Assembly (NCBI RefSeq): GCF_030445035.2
Contig: NC_080677.1
Span: 28,469,513 to 28,533,512 of the forward strand
Source of the DNA: Dasypus novemcinctus
Lineage: Eukaryota > Chordata > Mammalia > Cingulata > Dasypodidae
Reading direction: 5' to 3'
DNA: 64,000 bases
Shown: piece by piece, positions 10,901 to 22,900 of the stretch
How positions within the stretch are numbered: position 1 is the stretch's first letter
Layout of the letters: each line of letters begins with the position of its first letter
The notes under the pieces: generated by a model
What the model saw: only the letters and a program-made list of their open reading frames with translations
What the model was told of the DNA's origin: nothing
The model's database searches: none
Position numbers and translations under genes: made by a program

Positions 10901-13900
10901 ATTTTTGTTGTTGTTGTTTTTTTTTTTTTTTTGTCTGCTTACTTTGGATTTAATTTGCTCTTCTTTTCTAGTTCCCTAATGGAGAAGTTTTGATTTTTGA
11001 TTCCAGATCTTTCTTCCTTTTTAATATGTGCATTCAATGCTATATATTCCCCCTCTAAGCACTACTTTTGTCAAACCCACAAATTCTGGCATGTTGTAAG
11101 TTTTCATTTAGTTTAAAATGTTTTACAATTTCTCTTGAAATTCCTTCTCTGACCTATTTGTTATTTAGAAGTGTTAATTAATCTTCAATATTTTCAGATT
11201 TTACCAGCTGTCTGTCCTTACTTTCTAGTTTCATTTCATGGTTCTTTGAGATTTCTATTATTTTAAATTTGTTAAGATAAATTTAAATTAAATTTGCTAA
11301 GGTTTATTTTATGGCCTAGGATGTGGTCTATCTTAGTGAACATTACATCTGAACTTGAGAAGAATGTGTATTCTGCTGTTGTTGGATAAATTATTCTATA
11401 AATGTCAGATCCAGTTGATTGATAGTGTTCATTTAAACTATACTCTTACTGATTTTCTGCCTGTTGGATCTGTCACTTGCTGACAGAAGGATGTTGAAGT
11501 CTCCAACTATTTCCATGCAGTTCTCTCAGTTTTTGCCTCACACGGTTTGATGCTCTGTTCTTAGATGCATATACATTAAGGAATATTCTATCTTCTTGAA
11601 TAACTAACCCTTTATCATTATATAATTGAAAATTGATAGAAGAGAAAATGGGATCATATAAAATGCTCAATTAAAACCAGGGAACACAGAAAAAGAAGAC
11701 TGAAGAAAAGAGAAAAATATAACAAAAGCAATGAATAGAAAACAATTACAAATATGGTCGCTATTAATCCTACTAAATCAATAACCACTTTAAATATGAA
11801 TGGTCTAAATACACCAATTAAAAAGCAGAGACTATCAGAGTGGACCCTCTTTATCTCTGATAATTTTCTTTGCTTGGAAATCTTCTTTGTCTGAAACTAA
11901 TATAGCTACTCCAACTTTCTTTTTATTAGTGTTAGCATGATGTCTCTTTCTCTAGCCTTTTACTTTTAATACATCCATGTCTATATCTAAAGTGTTTCTA
12001 GAGTTTCTAGTAGATAGCATAGTTGGACCTTGTTTTTTTAAATCCACTCTGATAGCCTCTGCTTTTTAATTGGTGTATTTAGACCATTCACATTTAAAGT
12101 GGTTATTGATTTAGCTGGATTAATAGCTATCATATTTGTAATTGTTTTCTATTCATTGCTTTTGTTATATTTTTCTCTTTTCTTCAGTCTTCTTTTTCTG
12201 TGTTCCCTGGTTTAAACAGAGCACTTTATATGATCCCATTTTCTCTTCTATCAATTTTCAATTATATTTTTATATTTTAGTAGTTGCCCCAGAATTTGCA
12301 ATATAAATTTACAACTAACCTAAGTCTATTCTCAAATAATAATATAATGCCACTTCATAAATAGTGCAGGTACCTTATAACACAGTATTTCCAATTCCTC
12401 CTGCACAATCCCTTGAAACACTGCTGTCATTCATTTCACTTATCCATAAGCTATCATTATCCAGTATATTGTTGCTACTATTATTTTGAAAAAACTGTTA
12501 TCTCTTAGATCCATTAAGAATAGAGAGAACTGTATCTCTCGTGAGAAAGGACGGCTCCCAGGGCATTAGATTGGCAGGCGTTGTGGGCCCTAAGGGGAGG
12601 GGAAAATGGATGTGCAATGGATGGAACAAAGGTAAATAAGGGGACAAAAGAGGAGTTATGTGAGAGTACACGAGGATGAATATAAAACAGCTAATATTAC
12701 ACCAAAAACATATAGGGGACGACAGACTAATAATGAAAACCATAAGACAAAACATAGGATAACTAAAAAATTTAGAAAACTGTACAACCTAAAGTATGGA
12801 CCACATAGTAAGCACAAATGTCACCTTGTTCGAAAACTATAGTTTCGGAATCTGTACATCAGTTTCAGGAAATATGATATGAATAAGTTAAAAGAGTATT
12901 GCTGTGGAAGGGAAAAGGTTTTATGGTGGATCTGGGGAAATACTGTATATTGTATATATGAATTTCGGTGATCTAAGACTCTTCTGAAGCTGACATTATG
13001 TTGGGATTCACTTTACGGGAAGTTTTGGATCACAGAGTGGTTCAACAATGGCAGCGGAGGAATACTGATATGGGATGTTATTGACAAGATATATATGGTT
13101 GACAGGGAGTTATACAGGGCATATGCCCAGGGTATATGGTAATGTCTATATATACTCATAGTGGAAACAATTAAAAACAACAGCTGGGGGGGGTACTGGG
13201 CTCCTGGCCGGGGGGTCACTGTTGTGGGCCCTGGGAGAGCAGCGGCAATCCTCCAGGTGCAACGGCAAGAAACAGGAAGGAAGGAGGGCCCAACAGTGGG
13301 CTCTTGATACTAATGGCTACACTTTTGAGCCTATACACCTGCAATAAGAAGAAGGCCTAGAGTAGCATTGTGCCTGGGGGTTTCCTCCTGACAGCCTTCA
13401 TGTTACTCAAATGTGGCCACTTTCACAGCCAAACTCAGCGTGTAGATGCGATGCATTCCCCCCAGCGTGGGACACGACACCCGGGGATGAGCCTCCCTGG
13501 CACCGAGGGATCACTACCACATACCAGCTGAAGAAGCAACTAGAAAATGACCTTGAATTAAAGATTCAATGCGGAACAGCAGAATATACCTGTCTACATA
13601 TAATAACATGACTTCGGGAAGCGGTTTGACCTAATGTAAGGGGGAAATGGAAAGGAGAAATGAGATTATAAGGCTGTGAGTCTCTAAAAAAGAGTCTGGA
13701 GGTTGTCAGAAGAATACCCCTATGTACAACTGAACAGAGTCTAAGAGACAGATAAGGTAGATACAACCCCAAGTATTGGTTCTTTTGAGGGATAAAGAGA
13801 CCCACGGGTTCTATGGTCATGGCAGAAGGGGTTCACTGCCATGACAGATGGCCCTTCTTTGGAGCTGGTGTTTCTGCGTGATGGAATTGGACTCAGAGGG

Positions 13901-16900
13901 GATCTCTTTTCACAAGACTTGCATGCTACTTTATCGGAATTGTAGTTGGTGCTGGGTTTAAGATATATGTAGGGGATTTGAATCTCTGGACTGATAATAT
14001 GACACCCAGGCCCAGAGCCTCAACAGACTTCAGCTCCTACACTTTGATTTATTGGACTTACTCCACTCAGCTAACATGGAGTTGAAGAAGGTCAACCACC
14101 ACAACATGGAGCCTAGAGTGTCTACAACTAGAAGCGGGAGGAGTGCATCCAGTACCCATGTGGAATCTAAGCCCTCACTTGACATAGGTGTGCAATGGAC
14201 ACAACCAATCCAATGTCCACAGAGAAAATGTGGAATGGGTGTGGGAACGATAGCCATGGGGGCTGCTGGGTGTGGGGAACGGGAGGAAGAGATGAGATGT
14301 GGAGGCGTTTTCGGGACGTGGAGTTGTCCTGGATAGTGCTTCATGGACAATTACGGGACACTGTAGATCCCCCCAGGGCCCACTGGATGGAACGTGAGAG
14401 AGTCTGGGCTATGATGTGGACCATTGACTATGGGGTGCAGTGATGCTCAGAGATGAACTTACCAGGTGCAATGGATGTGTCATGATGATGGGAGAGAGTG
14501 TTGCTGTGGGGGGAGTGGGGGGCGGGGGCGGTGGGGTTGAATGGGACCTCATATTTTTTTTTAATGTAATAATGTAATAAATAATTAAAAAAAAGAAAGA
14601 GAAAAGATTTAATTTCATGTCCTCCTTGAACACTCTTCTTTTCTTTATGTAGATCCTTATTTTTGACATATCATTTTCTTTCTCTATGAAAAACGTCACA
14701 TTTCTTGCAAGGCAAGTCTAGTTGCTGCACATATCCTCAATTCTTTTTTGTCTGAAAAAACTCTTTATTTCTCCTTCACTTTTGAGGGATAATTTCACTT
14801 AATATAGAATTCTAAGTTGGTGTTTTGTTTTGGGCGTTTTTTCCCCTAACACTTTAAATATTTCCCTCCACTCTCTTCTTGCTTGCACGGTTTCTAAAGA
14901 GAAGTCCAATATAATTCTAATCCTTGTTCCTCTGTAGATATGATCCTTTTCCGCTCTTGTATTTTTCTTTGATTTTCTGCAATTTGTACATGATATGCCT
15001 AGGTGTAATATTTGTTGGTTGGTTGGTATTTACCTTGCTTGGTCTTCTCTGAGCTACCTGGATCTGTGGTTTGATGTCTGTCATTAATTTTGAAAAATTC
15101 TTAGCCATTATTATTTCAACTATTTCTTCTGTTCCTTTCTCTCTTCTTTTTCGGGTATTCCCATAACAAGCATGTTATACTTTTTGTAATTGTCCCATAG
15201 TTCTGGGATATTCTGTTTAATCTGTTTCATTATATTTTTTTCTTTGCATTTCAGGTCTTAACATTTCTACTGACATATCTTCAAGCTCACTGATTCTTTC
15301 CTCTGTTATGTCCAGTCTATTAATGAGCACATCAAAGCCATTCTTCATTTCTCTTACAAAGTTTTTTCTTTCTAACACTTCCCTTTGATTTTTTCTCAGA
15401 GTTTCCATCTCTCTGCTTACCTTATTCTTTGTTCTTGTATGTTGTCCACTTTTTCCAGTATAGCCTTTAGCATATAATCATAGTCATTTAAATTCCTAGT
15501 CTGATAATTCCATAATATCTGCTCTGAACCTGGTTCTGATGGTTTCTCCATCTCTTGAGACTGTGCTTTTTGCCTTTTAGTATGCCCTGGACATGTTTGT
15601 TGAAAATTGGACACGATGTACCAGGTAAGAAGAAACTGAAGGAAATTGGCCCTTAGTGTTCCGAAAGTTTATGAGTTGATTACAAGACCATGGTACTCTC
15701 CTCGTTTCTTGTCTCTTCCCCTCTGACTCCTCCCAAACCCTTGCCCAAGTCACCACTATCTGATTCTGCTGACTCACACCACACATGTTAGAGTCCTTTT
15801 ACCATTTCCAAATGAAAGAGAACACTTCTGCACCTCTTCCCTAAAAACTCCACAACAGCTCAGGGAAGGGGTCATTATCTCCAATTGACAGGTAGAGAAA
15901 CTAGGCCCAGAGCAGAAACTGACCTTCTAGAGGTCATGTAATGTGACATCAGCAGAACTGGGACTCATCTGGGGTCTCCAGAAGCTCTGCCCAATGCTCT
16001 TTTCACTGCATCCCAGAGCAGTGTCCTGCAATCCCAGTCAGGTCAAAGAAAACCATGAGTGGGTGGGTGACAGCGACACTGGGAGCAGCAGAAGGGCGGG
16101 TGGTGAAGGGGTGCAGTTCGAGCACCTAAGGAGCCCTCCTTTGATGATGAGAGGAAATGTGAACAGGAAGCTTGGGGCAAGGGTGTCAGCAGGGACAGTA
16201 AAGCTGCAACAAGCTCCCCAAGCAGGCAGCATACAGCTCAGGGAGGTGGGTGTTCTGCTCTGGCTCATTCAAGGCATCATTCCAAGTTGGAATTACATTT
16301 CCAATTTCTTGTCTGGACCTCCAAATAGAAACATCTGTGCTCCAGCCCCAGGCCCCAGTTATGAGTTCTTTCCTCTTTGCTCTGGACTGTTGACAACCAT
16401 TTAATTTTCTTGCACTCTAGCTAAGCTGGAAGCCTGAGAGAGGTCACTGTGTATCTTATTTGGAAATGACCATAAATGAGTCTGTTTTTGCTCAGATAGT
16501 TAGAGAACAGCACAGAGAATGGGAGGAGGACAGACAGGCCCCACATTCCTGACACAAGCACAGGTAACAGGAACCTCTCTGAGGCCAAGAGTGCATCACA
16601 GCAAAGAGTAGAGATGGCACAAGGAACCAAGGATGGTTCAAATTAAGGTGCTCTTGTCTGAAGGCATAGCCAGCAGTCTGGTGTTGTGCAACATTACTGT
16701 GGCAACAAGGCCAGGCCATGAGAAGTCACACTGCCCATTCAGTAACCTTCCACTGGGCTAGGACAATGGGGGCCTAAGCTCCAGTCTCTGCACTGCTCAT
16801 GGCCCATTCTTGACACCCCAGTCTCCCTGTCTATAAGGGGAGAGGCTGGACTTGATGCTGCCCAATGGCCCTTCTGTGGGTCCAAGTAAATTATCAGATG

Positions 16901-19900
16901 GCCAAGTGTATGTGATTCTGTGAATGGATTAGGTGAGGGACAAGCATTCTATGGGCAACTGAGCTGGGTTTGAGAGTGGGAGGCTCTCTTTCCCTGGATT
17001 AACTCTAAAAAATATGGCTGATTCTGAACCTGATTTCTATCAGATTGTGATTCTCTAAGGGCAGGAACACAGACTTATTCATCTCTTTCTTCCATGGGGT
17101 GCAGCCCTGGAATCCTGTGAAGGTTGAAGTGCTAGGAGAGATACCCTGTCTGCCCACCCAGGTTGGTCTATCCTGTCCTCCAGTCCATCCAGTGAAATAA
17201 GCCAGATGGCCAAGAGCCATCAGCTCAGTCTGAGGAGGTGCTTGGGATCCGAGTGTGGCCTTTGAAGTGACGACTGGAATTCAGGCCATGACACCATATG
17301 TACCCCCTTCCTGACAAGGCAGGGACTTCCTAAGAGACATCAGGACTTGCCCCCCAGAGGCGGGACCCCATCTCCAATGGGTCCTCACTGACCTCAGAAG
17401 CTTCTCTCCCAAGGTTCTCCCTTTGAGCTGTTTGAGAATCTGGGATGAAAACAAAACACAAAGCCTTTGTAATTCAACCCCATGGAACAGGCTTCTGGGA
17501 GGATAGGGCTGCTGTTTCCCATTACTGTGGTATGTTATCTGATGGTACCAGAGAGGGGTAAAGAGCACTCCCACTCTTCATGCACATGCTTGGCTTTTCC
17601 CAGAACAAGACTGGGAAAAGTTTCACCATGTTAACTGCCCAGGCAGACCAGTCCAGGCGGCGAGTGATGGGGGAAGAACAGGCTGGGGGCGGTGGCCAGG
17701 TAAGTCCTAGCAGGGGGTCGACACTCCTCCTGGGGGGAAGGAGGAAGGCAGGAGACTGATCCAGAGCTTTATAGCCACCAGAGGCTGCAAGGCAGCTCAC
17801 TTGCCTGCCTTTCCCAGGGCAGCCCAGATGCGGGTGGAGGGCAGGTACTGGCCTCATCATTCCCTAGAGCAGCCGTTTTCCATGTGGTCTGGAAAGTATC
17901 AAGCACCACTTGGAACTTGCTAGAAAGGCAAATTCTCTAGGCCCCACCCCAGACCTACCATTGGGGGTGGGGCCCAGCAATCTATGTTGTAACCTCCCCC
18001 TACCCCAGGCAATTCTGATGCACTCAAGTTTGAGAATCACTGCTCAAACTTCCCAAAAGGTGAGCCCTGAACGGATATGGGGGTACCAAAATACTGATCT
18101 CAGCTCGTGGGGAGTTGAGCGGGGTCTGCAGGCCAGTTGTCTCTAACCCTGTGAGCTTCACAAATATGATTATGTCCTATCTGCGCGAAGGAGCAGGAAG
18201 CACAGCTAGAGAAGGCGCCAGGGCTCAGCCTGGCCCACACCCAGACAGTGAGCTGGGAGAGGACAGGGCAGAGACCCAACCTGGGCCCAGGCTCTCTGCT
18301 CACACTTGGCCTCTCCAGCTTCCCACCTCACTCCACTGTCACCTCCTGGCAGCTGGCCACGGGGGTAGAGTCAAGGGGAAGCAGGTCCCGGGAAAGGGAA
18401 AGGGGCCACTGCCAGCAGGAGCCCCAGGCCCAGGGGCACACTCCTCCCCTGAGCCTGTATCTGGACTGAGCTCCCTGTCACCCCAGCTCTGGGCAAGGGG
18501 TTGCCGCTGGGACAAGCCAGGGCCCCAAGTCATCCTCAAGAAATTGCCATTTAGGGCTGACGCCAAGTGGTTCAATTCCCTGGACCTGTTCCAGGAGGCT
18601 CCGGGTGAACCAGGCAGTGAGACGTTTTCAGTGAGGCTTGCGGAAAGGGGATACTCAGAGGGGGCAGTCAGTGAGGCGTGAGGGTGGGCCTCCCCTTCCG
18701 GGGGAAGCAGAGATGGGGATCAGAGGTAGGTCCACACTGTTGCCTGGCAGGCCCCTGCGCGGGCAGCCTGCAGGAAGGATGCCCCCGGCCTCCCCCCTTG
18801 AGCAGTGGAAGGGGCCAAGGCCAGTGCCATCTCCCTTCCCATCGCTGTGCCTTCTCTCATCACTTTGAATGAGTGGCCCTTTGTACATGAAAGAGACGCG
18901 CCCTGCATGTGCCCTTAAGCCTCCCGATGAAAGACATGCCGGCGCATGACCCTACAAGAATGTTTTGTCCCCAGCCGGGGGGCAGGCAGCAGACCGATGA
19001 GCAAATGGACCGGCCTGTAACGAGAGCGTCCCGGCATCTCCTCCCATTTCCCCTTCCTGGACTTCCCACTAAGAACGTGGAATTCTCTGTCTGATGCTGC
19101 TCCATCCGTGGTCTTGTCAGCCTGCGGGCGGGCAGCAGCCCTAGGCCCTTCCAGATCAGAGGCAGTGAGAGCGACCGGCCTGGGCCACCGTCCACGTCCC
19201 CTCACCCAACCCCCAGCCACTCCAAAACCAGGGACATGGAGACTCAGCCTGACATCAGCCCAACCCCACACGGCTGCGACTGGAATGATGAGCTCCAGGC
19301 ACCTCCTAAGTTCTTAATCCTCTCAACTGCCTGTGAGCAGCTCCTGCCATCATCCCCACTTACAGAAGAGGAAGGGGCACAGGCAGGTGACACCCAGGGG
19401 CTCACAGGCTCCAGAATCCACACCCTCGCCCTCAGAGTCCTCCGGCCTCCCCAGAAGGGGCCAGAATCCAGGCCGCCTCCCTCCCACCTGCTCCTCCCAC
19501 CGCACCCTCGGCCTCCAAGGCATGACCCGAAAGGTCAGCGACAACTCCCCAGCTCTCTGGAGGTGCTGCCCCAGGCCTGGGGCCCGGTCAGTAACCACGG
19601 GGGACTCAGGACTCACCGCGTGGTTTGCGCAGTGGCCTCCCAACATGAATCTCAGCTTCCCCTCTGGATACAGAGGGGCTGGGCCGGGGAAGGCAATGCG
19701 CACCTCCACTCAGTGCTGGGGGGCTGCAGGACGGTCAGGCAGCTCCTGCCTCCTCCCCAGGGCAGAGGGGGCGCCACTCCCACCAGCCACCTCCGAGCCA
19801 CATCCGGGCCGGGCTATCCCACCTGCCGGTACACACTACCCAGCCTTCCTCCCTTGAGCGTAAGCCCTCACCAAGACTGGCCTTGAGAGGTACCCACTTA

Positions 19901-22900
19901 CCCCACCACCCCGCCATGGGTCCATCCTCAGGAGCTGTCTGAGGACATGTCTGAAGACGCGATCCTCCCTCCAAATCACACATTTTGACCACTTGGGCTA
20001 CAGAGACCACAAAACCCTACCTGTGCACAAGCCCCAGGCAGTGTGCCTTGCCAGTCTGCGGGGCCTCAGCTCTCCACATCGCTGAGCAGGGGTGACCCAG
20101 GAACCCATCCTCCTTCCTGCAGCCCCGACCACCCACACCCCACCTCCCAGCCACAGCCAGAGACGGGCCTGACTCACTTGGTTCTGATGCACAGCTCGAG
20201 CGGGGGAACAAGCTCGTTGTCTCTGTCTTCAGAGGCGGTCTGTGTGGTATCTGGGGATGTGGGAGGGAGAGAAATGGCACGTGCACATCAGCCCAAGGCC
20301 TGTGCACACAAAATTCCCAGGACCCAGCTGCACTCACCTGACTGAGATTGGCACGACAGAGCCCCAACTCCTGGGACCTGACCCTTCGCTGCCCACCAGC
20401 CCCATCGCTTCTCACCTGGGAGACCATAACTTCCTCCTCACTGGTCTTCCACCTCCAGTCTCCACCCTACCCTGTACCCACTCCAGCTACCAGAACAGTC
20501 TTTCTAAACTACACATCTGATCCCATCACTCTCTTGCTCCAAAACCTTCTGTGGTTCCCATTGCATGAAGAATGAAACCCAGACTTTTCAGCATCGCATT
20601 CAGGGTGGTTTCACCCTAGCCCCTTAAACCACCTGCTTCTCAAGGCCCAGCTCCGGCTGCTCCTCCAAGAGGCTGCCACGGGCATTAGCTCTCTGGGCCC
20701 CAATCCCGATGCTCAAGGATGCATTGTTCTCTGACTGCTTTGACCAGCCTGGGGGCTCCCCAAGGATGGGGCCTGGGTCCCCTCCATGCACACATGGGGC
20801 GTGTGGTGGGCGGGGTGGGGCGCAGCGCACCGATGGTCAGCCGGATCTGCTCCTGCTGGTTGGCCAGGCCGTCATAATAGTACAGGTCGAAGAGCCGCTC
20901 GGTCCTCCAGTCCCGCAGGAGCTCCGGCTGCAGGCTGAAGAGGACGCTGAAGTGGCTCTCGCTGCACACCACCCAGACGGGGAACCTCGGCGTCTTCAGG
21001 AAGCAGCCCACCTGCACGCGCGAGAGGGGAGGGCAGAGGGGCTTGACGCTGCGTGACATCCCCAGGGAGGGCGGCCACGGCTCCTTCTGTCCAGCTCCAG
21101 GGTGGGGATGACCTCCAAGATGCCCTAAAGGAGGGCCCCGGCTGTGGGTGAGGCTGGGGGACCATCACTCTGCTCACAGACACCTCCCCTGCCGGCTTTG
21201 CCTGCTGCTGCTCCAGGCCTTTGCCACACGGTCAGATGGAGGTACCCCAGCCAGAAGCCAGGGCATCACCCTCCCCTTCATCTCCGCCATCCGGCTGGTG
21301 CCCAGGCTGCCCCCAAGCACTGCCTCATTGCTGCCCTCTCATTGCTCGCCTGCCTCTCTCCTGGACCTCGTCAGTGACCGCAGGGCCACACGGGACCTCT
21401 CACCAGTCCTCAAAGCAATCCCAACTCATCCGTCTCTATGAACTTGCATTCGCTGTCCACTGGTCTAGGGTGCTGTTTCACCTCCCCTCCCCTCTCAGAT
21501 CCCACATTATCCCAAGTTACCCATCAGCGAGCCCAAATCATTTCCCGCTTCCCATTCCCAGGGGACGCCCAGCTCTGCACCCACCTACCCACCCACCTCC
21601 ACAAGTGAGTCATTCACCCTCATGATGACACTTTCATCTGCCTGTTGCTCACCAGGCTAGACCTTAGCCTGAGAGCAGAGGTGGAAGTGTCTGATGAGTG
21701 AAGGCACTCGTGAAGGAAGTGGAACTTGAATTACAACAATACCTTAGAGTACAGCTAGGACTTGCAGTGGCGGGAGAAGACAGGGAGAGCCTTGGGGGTG
21801 CAGGAATGAATGCCCAGAAAAGCCCAGGGAACCGGGGGGCATGCAGGAAAGGGAGCAGGTCGGGGGAGGCGGGGTAAAACAACACCAGGCTAAAGAGTTT
21901 GAACTCTCTTCTACAACAGATGAGGGAAAGTCCCAAGCAGGGGAGTCTGACGTAGCTGGGAAGAGAGCCTAGACTAAGCATCAGGGTCCTCAGAGCGTCG
22001 CTAGCATTTTGCCTGGAAAGGGGAGAGGTGGCCAAGGGCCCTCTGTAAAGTGCCTGCTGGGATGCTTGGCCACTTGCCCCTCACCTGGCCCGCCCCTCAC
22101 CTGGCCACCGCTCTGCGCTCCCCGTCCCCATGGCAGCCCCTCCCCACCCTGGGGCCCCTGGTTTATCCAGCTCTGTACTCCAAGGGTTGGGCTAACTCGG
22201 GCCTAATCCCCCCAGCCCCAGTGAGATGCTTGCCTGCACAGGTATTTACAGTCATAGCCTGTGGATTAAGGAAAGAATGGGAATTATTTTTCCAGTGGAG
22301 AGAAGGGCATACTTTATCCAGGACCCGTCACAGAACAGTGGCCAGGCTGTCTTCCTGGGGCCCCCCAAAGCCACCCCGGAGCTCGCTCTGGACTAGGGAG
22401 GGCTCGGACTGGTCCCAGGTGAAGGGCTTGCCCATTAAAAGTTGCGTCCTCCAGAGAGTAGGCACAGGAGGATGATCTTTACAATGTTATTATCAAAACC
22501 ATTTTCTTATTGTCCTCATCACCAGGCCAGTGGCAGCCGGCAGGCTGATCCATGGGGCTGGGTGACTGGTGCCTCATCCCAGCCCTGTGGGACCTTGGCC
22601 TGTCCCTCACCTCCAGCCCTGAGTGAACTGGCCTGACCCCAATCCAGCCCTATGTGACCCCGGTCAGGCCCAACCCCAGTTCTGTGTGACTGTGTCAATT
22701 GCATGCCTTCTCTGGTCCTAGATTTTCCCAACTGTCACCTAAGGGCTTGGCTTCATCTCAGCAACCCTTATAGCAATGGAGAAAGTCAAACGTGACTGCA
22801 GAGCGTGCCCCTCCGTGGGACGTGGGGGAATTCCGCGTCTTAAAGGACATGGCCGGACGTGCCTAAACCCCAGTGCAACTTGGCTTCCGTTCTGTGCTCA

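Larger units (their letters stand above)
7840..12529 (-). mobile_element. LINE-1, 3' and ORF2 part, antisense
   Basis: Left part of a nearly full-length old L1. 7840-8100 is an L1 3' end in antisense (gcagtttaaggtttacagaa, cccatatgcaccccaccc). The familiar antisense ORF2 C-terminal sequence follows (ctgaataatattccattgcg at about 8310). ORF2 pieces are [10 protein letters not shown]-like (9485-9667), the RT segment with [17 protein letters not shown] (9933-10115), [16 protein letters not shown] (10278-10466) and an endonuclease segment (11473-11670). All are disrupted. The body continues after the nested element at 14597. It contains a 225-bp inverted duplication at 11620-12267. Confidence 0.9.
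4991..20177 (-). other. MINDY4: MINDY4 last intron (15.2 kb)
   Basis: Begins gtgagt and ends ctgcag on the minus strand. It holds the ancient repeat at 5205-5560, an AT-rich stretch, the OSBPL9-retroelement chimera, the split L1 and its nested element, MIR copies and a MER5A copy. From 18.1 to 20.1 kb it is GC-rich sequence with no exon I can support; the overlapping open frames there reflect base composition. Confidence 0.85.

Noticed and set aside
12530-14592. LTR retrovirus-like element
   Set aside because: No terminal TG...CA repeats or gag/pol similarity; it has a poly(A)-like tail and target duplication of LINE-mediated type.
18900-19300. CpG-island promoter
   Set aside because: CpGs are scattered and not dense enough over several hundred bases; no first exon on either strand.
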